Of a stretch of 64,000 bases of DNA, positions 44,513 to 53,340 are shown one piece after another. This DNA comes from Nitrospira sp. (GTDB lineage Bacteria; Nitrospirota; Nitrospiria; Nitrospirales; Nitrospiraceae). The position numbers and the translations under genes are program-made. The stretch lies in NCBI GenBank assembly GCA_009594995.1, contig VOPR01000016.1:31787-95786 (forward strand). The letters run 5' to 3'. Within the stretch, counting starts at the first letter, position 1. Every line of letters starts with the position of its first letter. The notes below the pieces were generated by a model. That model had not been told where the DNA came from. It worked only from the letters and a program-made list of their open reading frames with translations, and did not search any database.

Positions 44513-47128
44513 ATGCATCGTTCAACACAATGGCGTGTGTCTGTCGTTCCCCGACGGTCAGTACCGGGCCGATGGATGCGTGTGGTGATCTGGTTGCTGG
44601 TCGGGGGCATGGTTGTGCCGCCTTCATTGCTCGCGCAGACGCTGACCAATCCTGCGTTGCCTACTTCTCCCCCCGGTTCATCCAGCAGCCCTTCGATCAG
44701 TAGTCAAATGTCGCCCTTTCTTCCGTTTGGGAACTATGGGTTGCCGACCCCTCCGGGACAGGCCATCGTGACGAACCCGACGGCGATCCAGCCCATTGTG
44801 CCGCAGCATGCTCCCTGCCCGATGCCGACGGCTCCCGACTTGTCGCCCGAAAACACGGTGCCGAACCTCAACGACTACTGGCCGATGGCTGCGAATAGTT
44901 TACTTCCGGCGTCGGTCGAACAACGCATGCGACAGGAAGAAGAGGAGCGTGATCGGCAACTGGAACGAGTGCAGGCAGAAAAAGAAAAGCGTGGGTTGGA
45001 ATTACAGAGTCAGGTCGAGCGGGAAAAGAAGGGCGTCTCCCAACTCCAGGGGCTGCAATCGGCAATGCAGGGGGCTGTGGGCGGCATGCAGGGGCAAGCC
45101 CAGAATCAGCTCAACCAACAGAAGCTTCAGGTTGAGCAAAAGCCATTCACTGCCGAACTGCTGCGACATCAGGACTTTTCAGTGGAAGAGGCCTTCGCAC
45201 AATTTTCGGTGCTGCAGGGAGTCAAAAGCCGCTTAAAACAGTTCGGCTATGATTTCTTCGACGCCCATGCGGGTGGGTTCACGTCGCTTCAGGATGTCCC
45301 GGTTGGGCCGGACTATGTGATCGGTCCCCAGGATTCGCTGGCGGTCCACATCTGGAACGTGCCGGATCAAAACTTCAATCGCAGTTATATCGCGCCTGTG
45401 GAACGAGACGGAATGGTGGTGATTCCACAAGTCGGTGCCATTCCGGTCGGCGGACAAACGTTTTCGCAGGCGGAGCGTACGATTCATGCTCGCCTGAGTA
45501 CGCTGTTGAAGCGGTTTGAGTTGCACGTGTCGATGGCCCGCATCCGGACCATGAAAGTGTATGTGGTCGGTGAAGTGGCACGACCAGGAGCCTATGAGCT
45601 GAGCGCGTTGGCCACCGCATCCAACGCGATATATGCGGCCTGCGGACCATCCCGCTCGGGCTCTTTGCGGCAAGTCCGCATCATGCGAGAGGGGAAAACG
45701 GTCGGGCAGTTAGACCTCTATGAGTTTTTGCTGCAGGGCGACCGGCGGCAGGACAACCGGCTTCAGGCCGGCGATGTCGTGCTGGTTCCGCCGCTTGGGC
45801 CGGTCGTTGCCGTTAGCGGGTCGGTGAAGCGGCCGGCGATTTATGAACTCAAACCTGGAACTCGGTTGACGGAACTGTTGACGTTGGCCGGGGGGCTCAC
45901 GCCTTTATCAGATCGCCAACGCTGTCACCTGTTCCGCCAGGATCCTGCGTTGCAGGAACGGAATATGATCGATGTGGATCTTGTGCGGGCCCTCGCCTCA
46001 CAGGGGCAGGAGAAAAACCGTTTAGGTGTGGAAGGCGGAGATCCCATCCTGCTGGACGGAGATTATATCCGGATTGCCACGCTACCCACGCAGGTGGTCA
46101 ATGTGGTGAGCCTTGTCGGGGCGGTAAAAAGCCCCGGGCCCTATGAATTTCGTGCTGGAATGCACGTGAAGGATATCCTCACTCCCGAACAACTCACGGT
46201 CGATGCCTATGCCGACCGCGCTGAAATTGTCCGGACTGATCCAGTGACCTATCTGACGAAGGTGATTTCTTTTAGCCCCAAGGCGGTGTTTGAAGGGCGA
46301 GAGTCTGACAATGTGGTGCTGAGTCGATTAGACCAGGTCGTCATCGCGAGTCAGCAACGCCCGCCGTCGTTAGTCCTGGTGGAGGGCGAGGTCCGACGAG
46401 CCGGATACTTTACCATTGAGATCGGCGAGCGCCTCAGCTCTGTGTTGAAACGATCGGGTGGGTTCACTCCCAATGCGTTCCCGAATGGCATCGTGCTTGT
46501 GCGAGAGTCGGTGAAGGTAAAGCAGCAAGCCGAATTGGACCGCTTTATTGCCGCGGAACGCCAGCGGTTAACGGCGCAATCGGCCGGAATAGCTGCCGGC
46601 ACTGCCGGGTTGAGCGTCATGGCGGGCGCAAGCGGGGCTATGGCGGAACAGCAGGTCCTGGCCTTGCGTCTCCAACAACTGGAGGCGACCGCATCACGGA
46701 TCGAGTTGGGTCGTGTCATTGTGAGTTTGGATTCGATTGAACGTCTGGAAGGCACCGAGGACGATATCATTTTAGAGTCGCGAGACCGAATTACGATTCC
46801 GACGCCCCCACAAACGGTCGGGATCATTGGTTCCGTCAAGAATCCCACCTCTGTGGTTTATCGGCCAGGCTTGGATCTGAGCGACTATTTGCGCCAGGCC
46901 GGGGGCGTCACCGAAGATGCCAACAAGCGTGAGATGTACGTCATGCGGGCGAATGGGACCACAGATTCCTCCTATCTCTCCGCCAAGGAAATGCGTCCGG
47001 GGGATACCATCGTGGTTCCGCAGAAAATCGAGGCACGTCCGCCTCAATTAGCACTATGGCAGACCGTGGCGAGCATTATCGGCAGTCTTGCCTTGACGGC
47101 GGCGGGTATTGCCGTGGTCGGCCGGTAG
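44513..47128 (+). CDS. Wza-like polysaccharide export protein with multiple SLBB domains
   Basis: An 871-residue exported protein, more than twice the size of Wza. After a signal segment (VVIWLLVGGMVVPPSLLAQ) comes a low-complexity Pro/Ser region and a charged coiled-coil (about 140-180). The Poly_export domain follows (VPVGPDYVIGPQDSLAVHIW to ISTLLKRFELHVSMARIR-like), then several SLBB units with repeated phrases: VYVVGEVARPGAYELSALAT, VAVSGSVKRPAIYELKPGTR, VSLVGAVKSPGPYEFRAGMH, VLVEGEVRRAGYFTIEIGER and GIIGSVKNPTSVVYRPGLD. It ends in a hydrophobic helix. It would form the outer-membrane or trans-envelope conduit of this locus. Confidence 0.9.
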   Translation: MHRSTQWRVSVVPRRSVPGRWMRVVIWLLVGGMVVPPSLLAQTLTNPALPTSPPGSSSSPSISSQMSPFLPFGNYGLPTPPGQAIVTNPTAIQPIVPQHAPCPMPTAPDLSPENTVPNLNDYWPMAANSLLPASVEQRMRQEEEERDRQLERVQAEKEKRGLELQSQVEREKKGVSQLQGLQSAMQGAVGGMQGQAQNQLNQQKLQVEQKPFTAELLRHQDFSVEEAFAQFSVLQGVKSRLKQFGYDFFDAHAGGFTSLQDVPVGPDYVIGPQDSLAVHIWNVPDQNFNRSYIAPVERDGMVVIPQVGAIPVGGQTFSQAERTIHARLSTLLKRFELHVSMARIRTMKVYVVGEVARPGAYELSALATASNAIYAACGPSRSGSLRQVRIMREGKTVGQLDLYEFLLQGDRRQDNRLQAGDVVLVPPLGPVVAVSGSVKRPAIYELKPGTRLTELLTLAGGLTPLSDRQRCHLFRQDPALQERNMIDVDLVRALASQGQEKNRLGVEGGDPILLDGDYIRIATLPTQVVNVVSLVGAVKSPGPYEFRAGMHVKDILTPEQLTVDAYADRAEIVRTDPVTYLTKVISFSPKAVFEGRESDNVVLSRLDQVVIASQQRPPSLVLVEGEVRRAGYFTIEIGERLSSVLKRSGGFTPNAFPNGIVLVRESVKVKQQAELDRFIAAERQRLTAQSAGIAAGTAGLSVMAGASGAMAEQQVLALRLQQLEATASRIELGRVIVSLDSIERLEGTEDDIILESRDRITIPTPPQTVGIIGSVKNPTSVVYRPGLDLSDYLRQAGGVTEDANKREMYVMRANGTTDSSYLSAKEMRPGDTIVVPQKIEARPPQLALWQTVASIIGSLALTAAGIAVVGR

Positions 47129-47143
47129 TCAATTGGATTGTCT

Positions 47144-48376
47144 ATGGATTGGCCTTCGGATAGTCCCCACGCCCTTCTGGATCCTCCGCGCCCTCCCGTC
47201 GAGAGATCTCCTGTCGACAGTTCCGCGACACTATTTGACTACTGGGATGTCCTTGTTGCCAGGCGGAGGGTGGTGGCAGGTGTCTTTCTCATAGGCACGG
47301 CTCTGGCTCTGACGGTCAGTCTCCTTCTCCCGAAAATCTACGAATCCACGTCGTCTGTGTTGCCACAGTTGGAGTCCAAGGAAGGCGGGGCGTTGGCGGC
47401 ACTGCTGACATCGCCTGGGGCGGCCGGTATGGCGCAGAATCTTGGTCTTGGGCTACCGGGGCTTCCCACCACACCAACCGATGTCTTCGTTTCGATTTTG
47501 AAATCCCGACTCATGGCCGATGAGGTCATCGAAAAATTCGGTCTGATGAACCGATATCGTGAAAAAACGATGGTCGATACCAGAAAAGAACTGGAAGACC
47601 ATCTTCGGATCACCGTGACGAAGGAGAAGGTGATCAAGGTCGCGGTGGAGGATGAAGATCCTCAGGTTGCGGCGGATATCGCGAATTTTTATGTGGCAAA
47701 CCTGGATCGCCTGAATCGCACGGTCACAGTCAGCAAGGCCGGGCAAAATCGGATCTTTCTTGAGCGGCGATTGAACGAGACGATGGAAAGCATGGGCAAG
47801 GCCGAGGAGGCGCTGCGGGACTTTCAGGCCAAAAACAAGACGGTCGCGGTCGAGGCGCAGGCCAAGGTGATGATCGAAGCCGCGGCGATGATTCAAGGGC
47901 AGATCACTGCACAAGAAGTTCAGCTGCAAGTGATGGGCGGCTATCTGTCGCCGGACAATCCCGATCTTGCCAGAATTCGCTCGAATGTGGATGAGCTCAA
48001 GAAGCAGCTGGCGATCATGGGGTCTGGGAAAGATGCCAAGGGCGTCCTATCGAGCGATCGCCTTCACCCGGCCATGGTAGCCGTGCCTGATTTGGCCCTG
48101 CAATTTGGGAGACTGTTCCGGCAGGTGAAGGTGCAAGAAACCCTGTTCACCTTGCTGACGTCGCAGCATGAACAGGCAAAGATTGCCGAGGCTCGGGATA
48201 CGCCGACGGTGCAGGTCTTGGATCCGGCCGTACCGGCGGATAAACGGAGCCGTCCGCGTATCTTGCTCAACGTGGCGGTGGCTGGGGTGCTGGCCCTCGT
48301 GATCGGCATGTTCCTCGCGTTTTTCCTCGATTACCGTGATCGAGTCCGGCAGATCTCCTCGCCAACCCGAAATTGA
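47144..48376 (+). CDS. Wzz-like chain-length/co-polymerase protein
   Basis: An inner-membrane polysaccharide co-polymerase of about 410 residues. TM1 (about 45-65, VVAGVFLIGTALALTVSLLL) and TM2 near the C-terminus (VAVAGVLALVIGMFLAFFLDY) flank a periplasmic helical domain with long coiled-coil (about 190-270). The Wzz phrase FDYWDVLVARRRVVAGVF precedes TM1, and the Pro-rich segment DPAVPADKRSRPRILLNV precedes TM2. No C-terminal tyrosine kinase domain is attached. It ends the polysaccharide locus, 15 bp after the exporter. Confidence 0.86.
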   Translation: MDWPSDSPHALLDPPRPPVERSPVDSSATLFDYWDVLVARRRVVAGVFLIGTALALTVSLLLPKIYESTSSVLPQLESKEGGALAALLTSPGAAGMAQNLGLGLPGLPTTPTDVFVSILKSRLMADEVIEKFGLMNRYREKTMVDTRKELEDHLRITVTKEKVIKVAVEDEDPQVAADIANFYVANLDRLNRTVTVSKAGQNRIFLERRLNETMESMGKAEEALRDFQAKNKTVAVEAQAKVMIEAAAMIQGQITAQEVQLQVMGGYLSPDNPDLARIRSNVDELKKQLAIMGSGKDAKGVLSSDRLHPAMVAVPDLALQFGRLFRQVKVQETLFTLLTSQHEQAKIAEARDTPTVQVLDPAVPADKRSRPRILLNVAVAGVLALVIGMFLAFFLDYRDRVRQISSPTRN

Positions 48377-48402
48377 CGATTTTTCAATCGCAATGGTAGA
48401 AT
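48373..48402 (+). promoter_or_regulatory. Sigma-70-like promoter for hpnH
   Basis: TTGACG (48373-48378) and TAGAAT (48397-48402) are spaced by 18 nt. The -35 overlaps the stop codon of the Wzz-like gene. Transcription would start near 48410, giving a leader of about 70 nt. Confidence 0.5.
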
Positions 48403-48479
48403 CCGCTCGATTTCTCTGCTAGAAGGCCGGAAGTCTCAGTCGTTACTCACATTCACATTTACCAGAATAGGAGAACGGG

Positions 48480-49496
48480 ATGGCTGTTCCAGTCTCCCAG
48501 ATGTATACAGTGACCAAGTACGTGTTGACCCAGAAGCTGAAGGGGGTCAAACGGTACCCGCTCGTGCTCATGCTCGAGCCCCTGTTTCGCTGCAATCTCG
48601 CCTGTGCGGGGTGCGGGAAGATTCAATATCCGGATCATGTGCTGGATAAACGGTTGACCCCGGCGCAATGCTGGGCCGCGGCCGATGAGTGCGACGCTCC
48701 CATCATCAGTATTCCGGGCGGCGAGCCGCTGATTCATCCCGAGATGCCGGAGATTGTGCGCGGGCTGGTGGAGCGCAAGAAGTACGTGTATCTCTGCACG
48801 AATGCGATTCTGATGGAGCGAAAACTTGACGAGTATCCGGCGTCAAAGTTTTTGACCTTCAGTGTGCACATGGATGGGCTGCGGGATGAGCACGACCTGG
48901 CGGTCTGTCGCGACGGGGTGTACGACGTCGCGGTGAAGGCTATCAAGGCGGCCCTCAAGCGGGGGCACCGGGTCACGACCAACACGACGCTGTTCGACGA
49001 TGCCAATCCCGAGCGCGTCCGGAAGTTCTTTGATGAAATGATGGGCCTCGGCGTTGAAGGTATGATGATCTCGCCCGGGTACAGCTATCAGAAGGCTCCG
49101 GATCAACAGCATTTCTTGAAGCGCAGCCGGACTACGGAACTGTTTTCGAAGATCCTCGGCAACCGGAAGCGCGGATGGCAGTTCAATCAGTCTCCCCTGT
49201 TCCTGGAGTTCCTCATGGGCAAGCGTGAATATCAATGCACGCCATGGGGGAACCCCACCTACAACGTGTTTGGATGGCAACGACCCTGCTATCTGTTGCA
49301 AGAAGGGTATGCCTCGAGCTTCCGGGAGCTCATGGAGAAGACCGATTGGGATGCCTATGGCACCGGCCGCAATGAAAAATGCGCGGACTGCATGGTGCAC
49401 TGCGGATATGAAGCCTCAGCGGTGGAAGACACTTTCGGGTCGTTATCCGGCTTCACGAAGACCGTGAAGATTACGCTGATGCCGAATGCGCGATAG
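48480..49496 (+). CDS. hpnH: Adenosyl-hopene transferase HpnH (radical SAM)
   Basis: A radical SAM enzyme of 338 residues that attaches a 5'-deoxyadenosyl group to diploptene, giving adenosylhopane. The cluster motif is CNLACAGCGKIQYP, an unusually spaced C-x3-C-x2-C. Further family segments are ISIPGGEPLIHPEM, FLTFSVHMDGLRDEHD, VEGMMISPGYSYQKAPDQQ and a C-terminal Cys-rich part (GRNEKCADCMVHCGYEAS). GGAGAACGG precedes the ATG. It completes the route from shc to ribosylhopane together with hpnG, although it is separated from them by some 33 kb. Confidence 0.95.
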   Translation: MAVPVSQMYTVTKYVLTQKLKGVKRYPLVLMLEPLFRCNLACAGCGKIQYPDHVLDKRLTPAQCWAAADECDAPIISIPGGEPLIHPEMPEIVRGLVERKKYVYLCTNAILMERKLDEYPASKFLTFSVHMDGLRDEHDLAVCRDGVYDVAVKAIKAALKRGHRVTTNTTLFDDANPERVRKFFDEMMGLGVEGMMISPGYSYQKAPDQQHFLKRSRTTELFSKILGNRKRGWQFNQSPLFLEFLMGKREYQCTPWGNPTYNVFGWQRPCYLLQEGYASSFRELMEKTDWDAYGTGRNEKCADCMVHCGYEASAVEDTFGSLSGFTKTVKITLMPNAR

Positions 49497-49528
49497 CCGG
49501 CCCTTCGACCGTGATGGTTGCTGCAATG

Positions 49529-49567
49529 GTGAAGCGGTTCGGTCGCCGAGCCGGCCGAACGCTTCAC
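49529..49567 (+). terminator. Hairpin terminator after hpnH
   Basis: GTGAAGCG-G-TTCGG (49529-49542) pairs with CCGAACGCTTCAC (49555-49567) with a one-base bulge, a stem of 13 bp. It is followed by a weak T-rich tail (TTATCCTTTT). It probably ends hpnH transcription. Confidence 0.5.
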
Positions 49568-49596
49568 CGATTATCCTTTTGCCATAAGAGAAGACT

Positions 49597-49986
49597 ATGA
49601 CTGACGCCAAGTATCATGCGCCGGAGACCGGCAGCCTTGAGGGGCGGGTGTTTCGGCCTGCCACCCTGGAGGAGTTGCGGGAAGCTGTAGAGCTCGCGTT
49701 CGACTATCGGGGGGATATCACGGTTGAACTGAAAGCCGGCGGCCAGGTCACCGGCTACCTCTTCAACCGGACCGCGACCGGAGAACAACCCACGATTGAG
49801 CTATTTCCCGCCACCAGTAGCGGGACCATGACGATTCCCTACTCGGAGGTGGCGACGATCGCCTTCACAGGCGAAGACACCGCGACGGGAAAGTCCTGGG
49901 AGGCCTGGATCAGCAAAAAGGATTCCGAGCGACGCCGAGAAGTGGATCGTGCGGCCGCCGATGCCAAGGCGCGGGGGCATTTATAG
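49597..49986 (+). CDS. Small conserved-looking protein of unknown function downstream of hpnH
   Basis: A 129-residue soluble protein without signal or TM segment. The N-terminal helix (ATLEELREAVELAFDY) is followed by a small beta-rich domain: DITVELKAGGQVTGYLFNR, TIELFPATSSGTMTIPYSEV and ATIAFTGEDTATGKSWEAW. The pattern resembles Sm-like folds where a strand-turn-strand presents G-x-V-x-G-Y. The C-terminus is a charged helix (KKDSERRREVDRAAADAKA). A function cannot be assigned. The preceding hairpin may leave it with its own promoter; no clear one is seen. Ribosome binding site: AGAGAAG. Confidence 0.72.
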   Translation: MTDAKYHAPETGSLEGRVFRPATLEELREAVELAFDYRGDITVELKAGGQVTGYLFNRTATGEQPTIELFPATSSGTMTIPYSEVATIAFTGEDTATGKSWEAWISKKDSERRREVDRAAADAKARGHL

Positions 49987-50134
49987 CGGCATGTGCTACG
50001 TACGTGCGGAGCCTGTTTTCATCACGCACCGTGCTGGCGTCATGCACGCTACTGCGATGATTCCATCCCTTCCGTCTCTTCATTTCTGACCGCTCCTCTC
50101 TGCGTTTCTCCATCCGTTTGACTCCATCCATTTG

Positions 50135-50163
50135 TTGACAAAGAGGGGGGGCTATGCTAGAAG
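50135..50163 (+). promoter_or_regulatory. Sigma-70-like promoter upstream of the 50271 gene
   Basis: A consensus TTGACA (50135-50140) and TAGAAG (50158-50163) are spaced by 17 nt, with a TG extension (TGCTAGAAG). A promoter here means that the upstream in-frame ATG at 50154 lies inside it and cannot be the start. Confidence 0.5.
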
Positions 50164-50270
50164 AATCGGCCTCAAATTTGGGTCGACTCCGTGTCGATGA
50201 GGCCTCTCGTAGCATGGTGTTTGGCGGGATGTGGGTGAGGCTGGAAACGAGTACGGCGCGGAGCAAATGG

Positions 50271-50810
50271 ATGTGTGGGCGGAGTGGAATTAGCAGGAAA
50301 GCCGCCTGGCATGCCGTTGCTGTTTGGGGCCTGATCGGAGCGTTGCTCGTACCGTCGGTGTTGTATGCGAGCCATGCAGCCGACCATCGCTTTACCGTCG
50401 AAGGGTTTGTCTGCGGAAAAGATGGTCGCCCCGGCACAAAGGTTGAGGTGCTGGTCAAAGACACCAGGATCACGGTTGGTCAGACCGTGGAGACTGATGG
50501 TGACGGGTACTATAAAGTTACCCTGCATTTGCATAATGACAATGTCGGCGACCCGCTCCTGGTAGAGGCAGGCGGGGAGCAAAAGAATTATAAAATCCAG
50601 TTCGATCCGAATGATCTGGAGACCGAGCGTAAGCTTCGGGTCGATTTTGGAAGTGGGTGCGAGCGCGATCTTGGTCCTCCGCAGTGGTTGTTGTACGGGC
50701 TGGGGATCGCGGCTGTTGCTATTGTGGGATGGATTGGGCTAAAGATCTCCCGCAAGCGTGAGCGTGAAGAGCAACGGCGAAAGAAGGGACAGGGCAAGCG
50801 GCAGAAATAG
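50271..50810 (+). CDS. Exported single-pass protein with carboxypeptidase-regulatory-like domain
   Basis: About 179 residues. ATG at 50271 has GGAG 7 nt upstream and begins a Sec signal peptide (AWHAVAVWGLIGALLVPSVL, then YASHA). The periplasmic part (about 37-130) is an Ig-like CarboxypepD_reg pattern: FTVEGFVCGKDGRPGTKVEV, GQTVETDGDGYYKVTLHLH and DPLLVEAGGEQKNYKI. A C-terminal TM helix (WLLYGLGIAAVAIVGWIGLK) ends in a very basic tail. Function unknown. It is transcribed ahead of the respiratory genes and separated from them by a terminator. Confidence 0.68.
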   Translation: MCGRSGISRKAAWHAVAVWGLIGALLVPSVLYASHAADHRFTVEGFVCGKDGRPGTKVEVLVKDTRITVGQTVETDGDGYYKVTLHLHNDNVGDPLLVEAGGEQKNYKIQFDPNDLETERKLRVDFGSGCERDLGPPQWLLYGLGIAAVAIVGWIGLKISRKREREEQRRKKGQGKRQK

Positions 50811-50927
50811 GGCACGGTCCGTGGGGCATTGTTCCTCGCCGGATCGAATAGCAAGAAGTAGGCGGGGAAGTCCAAACGTGACCTCGTTGTATCGTGAGTC
50901 TTGACGCTTTTGCTGAGGCTGCTTTGT

Positions 50928-50953
50928 GCGCTTCAGGGAAGCGTCTTTTTTTT
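50928..50953 (+). terminator. Rho-independent terminator before the respiratory locus
   Basis: Stem CGCTTC (about 50929-50934) and GAAGCG (50938-50943), with a 3-nt loop, is followed by a run of eight T with C breaks (50945-50953). It separates the upstream small gene from the cytochrome genes, and may act as an attenuator if the transcript continues. Confidence 0.6.
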
Positions 50954-51021
50954 CTGTCGATGGTAATGGGTGTCTGTGCTTGAGAGGGCGCGGGCATGAA
51001 GAAAGGAGCGGGAACTTTTTT

Positions 51022-51531
51022 ATGAAACAAGCAGGCATGAAGAGATTGGCTCTGATGGTCGGCATTCTTGGGTTTGGATTCGGCGTCGTCGGATGCGGCG
51101 GCGGTGGTGAAGGGGGCGGGAGTGAAGGTCCGGTGGTTCCGCCGCCTCCTGCTCCGGCAGAATACGCCGACAAGCACATGCCTGCCGGATGGTGGACGGA
51201 TCCAAAGGTTCTCGAGGAAGGTCGGGAACTGTATATCGGCGGGAAGAATCCTGACGTCAATTGCGCCAGCTGTCATGGCAAGGATGGCAAGCCGGTTAAG
51301 GCGGGCGCCCGCGACTTCCGTAACGGCGATCGCATGAAGTTGTATTCGGATTCGGTCTGGTTCTGGCGCATTTCCGAGGGCGTGCCGAACACGAAGATGA
51401 AGCCGTGGAAGAGTAAGCTGTCCGAGGAAGATCGCTGGAAGATCCTGGCGTTTGAGCGCTCGTTCGGCTTGTCTGGCAAGGGCTGGGATGCCAATAAGAA
51501 GGATTGGGTGCCTGCTGATCAGGTGAAGTAA
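51022..51531 (+). CDS. Monoheme c-type cytochrome lipoprotein
   Basis: A 169-residue lipoprotein: signal with lipobox-like GFGVVGC, a Gly/Pro-rich linker (GGGGEGGGSEGPVVPPPP), then a small cytochrome c domain. Heme c is held by CASCH; the distal Met may be in VPNTKMKPWKS. The domain shows the pattern LYIGGKNPDVNCASCHGKDG and WFWRISEGVPNTKMKPW. The latter is shared with the 59868 cytochrome, so the two are paralogous. It opens the eleven-gene respiratory block, 65 bp before the first bd-like gene. Probably transfers electrons on the periplasmic face. Confidence 0.85.
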   Translation: MKQAGMKRLALMVGILGFGFGVVGCGGGGEGGGSEGPVVPPPPAPAEYADKHMPAGWWTDPKVLEEGRELYIGGKNPDVNCASCHGKDGKPVKAGARDFRNGDRMKLYSDSVWFWRISEGVPNTKMKPWKSKLSEEDRWKILAFERSFGLSGKGWDANKKDWVPADQVK

Positions 51532-51596
51532 TTCGCGCCTAGTACGGTTCGAGTCACGGGTCAATCGGTTGGAATGAGGAGGAGCGGCGAGACATC

Positions 51597-53300
51597 ATGA
51601 AAATCTGGCAGCGCTGTTTGTTAGTTATGTTCGCGCTAGTGGCGGTATTGGGAGGGGTGGCATATGCCCAGGCTCCCAGTGCGCCCCCCGTGGAGTTTCC
51701 CTATACGGGGAACCGCACGGCGGTATGGATCGTCGCTCAGCTCCACATTCTCTTTGCGGGATTCATTCTGGGTGCCCCTATTTTCGTGGTGATTTCAGAG
51801 TGGTTGGGGTATCGCAAGCAGGATCCTCGCTACGACCGGTTGGCCAAAGAGGTCACGAAGGTCACGGTCATCCTGTACAGCATGACCGCATTGACGGGCG
51901 GTCTCTTCATCTTTGTGCTCCTCGCAACCTATCCGCAGTTCACGACGTGGCTGATCAATCACTTCTTCCTGATATTTGCCGTCGTCTACCCACTGTTGTT
52001 CATCGGTGAGACGATTGTCCTCTACATGTATTTCTACACATGGGACGCCTGGAAGGGTGAGAAGAAGGGGCGACACATTGCTCTGGGCGTGCTGCTCAAT
52101 CTCATCGGCTCCATCACATTGTTTGTGATCGATGCGCCCACTTCCTTCATGAATACTCCGGTTCGCGCTGAAGGAATCTCGCCGGCTGAATTTTTGGCAA
52201 CCGCGTCCCTCTGGGACAAAGTGTTCAATTACAGCTGGATGCCGCTCAATTTGCATCGCCTGGTCGGCAACGTGACCTTCGGTGGATTTGTGGCTGGACT
52301 CATTGCCGCCTACATGTTCATGGGCTCGAAGAAAGAAGAGGATCGCGCCTATTACGACTGGATGGGTTTCGTTGGCAATATGATCGGCGTGGGCGCGCTG
52401 CTGTTCCTGCCGTTCATGGGCTATTTGTTAGCCTACGAGCTCTGCGACTATGACGCGTCCATCTGTCCCTACATGATGGCCGACCAGCTTTCGATGTTCT
52501 TTGAGATGCAGGGCGCGATGATCGGTCTCATCTTCCTGGCCAGTAACTATTACATCTGGCTAAGCATGAAGCGCATCGAGGGTGTCGAGCGGGTTCGCAT
52601 GACGGTGATTGCGCCGATCGTGATGGTCCTGCTTCCGATCGTCATGACCAAGGTTCTGACGGACTATCCTGTGCCGGACGCCACGTCGCTGGCCTTCCTT
52701 CTGCCGCTTCTGCTGGCACCGGCCGTCCTTGGCCGCTTTATCCCGCTCACGGTGTCTTCCAGTACTGTCATCAAGATTGGTTTCTTGATGGTCGTTGTGG
52801 GCAACGCGATCTGGATGACCCCGCACGGGTTCGTGCCGACCGGCGCGAAGCTCGTCGCCGAGTTGGAGTTGCCGTCTGATTGGAACTTCCTCGCGCTCAT
52901 GCCGGCGAAGAACTCCGCGGCGTTCACGCTGGTCTTCGTTACGGTTGTAAACTATGTCATTTATAACCGTGCCGTCTCGCAAGGGACGATCGTCTGGGGC
53001 AAAATCGACTTTGCCTCACAGTTTGTGTTGGTGTTCTTGGCCTTCAGTGCGATTTGGACCATGGGCCTCATGGGCGCCGTGCGATCCCTGTTGCGGAAAT
53101 ACTTCCACACGTACAACTTGTTGCCGGATTTCACGGCCGAATCCTTTACCCCAACGCTGTCCTATTCAGCTTGGTGGATCACCGGCATTACCATTGTCTT
53201 TTACGCAGTCGTCAGCTTCGCTATCATCGTGACCTTGCGCCCGAATGATTCAAAGGGGCATGCGCACGAGGGGAGCCCGGTTCCGGCAGGGGCCAAATAG
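51597..53300 (+). CDS. Cytochrome bd-like oxidase subunit I homologue (first copy)
   Basis: A 567-residue membrane protein with a signal-like N-terminus (VMFALVAVLGGVAYAQAP) and about 13-14 TM segments, related to CydA. Candidate heme ligands: His50 in AQLHILFAGF (equivalent to the first conserved His), His220 in NLHRLVGNV, and Met residues further on. Glu138 in FIGETIVLYMYFYTWD occupies the position of the CydA glutamates. GNAIWMTPHGFVP resembles a conserved late CydA motif. It has no CydB partner. Related bd-like proteins occur in Nitrospira-type genomes; quinol dehydrogenase or oxygen reductase activity is undecided. Confidence 0.8.
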   Translation: MKIWQRCLLVMFALVAVLGGVAYAQAPSAPPVEFPYTGNRTAVWIVAQLHILFAGFILGAPIFVVISEWLGYRKQDPRYDRLAKEVTKVTVILYSMTALTGGLFIFVLLATYPQFTTWLINHFFLIFAVVYPLLFIGETIVLYMYFYTWDAWKGEKKGRHIALGVLLNLIGSITLFVIDAPTSFMNTPVRAEGISPAEFLATASLWDKVFNYSWMPLNLHRLVGNVTFGGFVAGLIAAYMFMGSKKEEDRAYYDWMGFVGNMIGVGALLFLPFMGYLLAYELCDYDASICPYMMADQLSMFFEMQGAMIGLIFLASNYYIWLSMKRIEGVERVRMTVIAPIVMVLLPIVMTKVLTDYPVPDATSLAFLLPLLLAPAVLGRFIPLTVSSSTVIKIGFLMVVVGNAIWMTPHGFVPTGAKLVAELELPSDWNFLALMPAKNSAAFTLVFVTVVNYVIYNRAVSQGTIVWGKIDFASQFVLVFLAFSAIWTMGLMGAVRSLLRKYFHTYNLLPDFTAESFTPTLSYSAWWITGITIVFYAVVSFAIIVTLRPNDSKGHAHEGSPVPAGAK

Positions 53301-53340
53301 GGCGGTCACCTTACTGGAAGGGCGGTAAACGAGGGCATTC

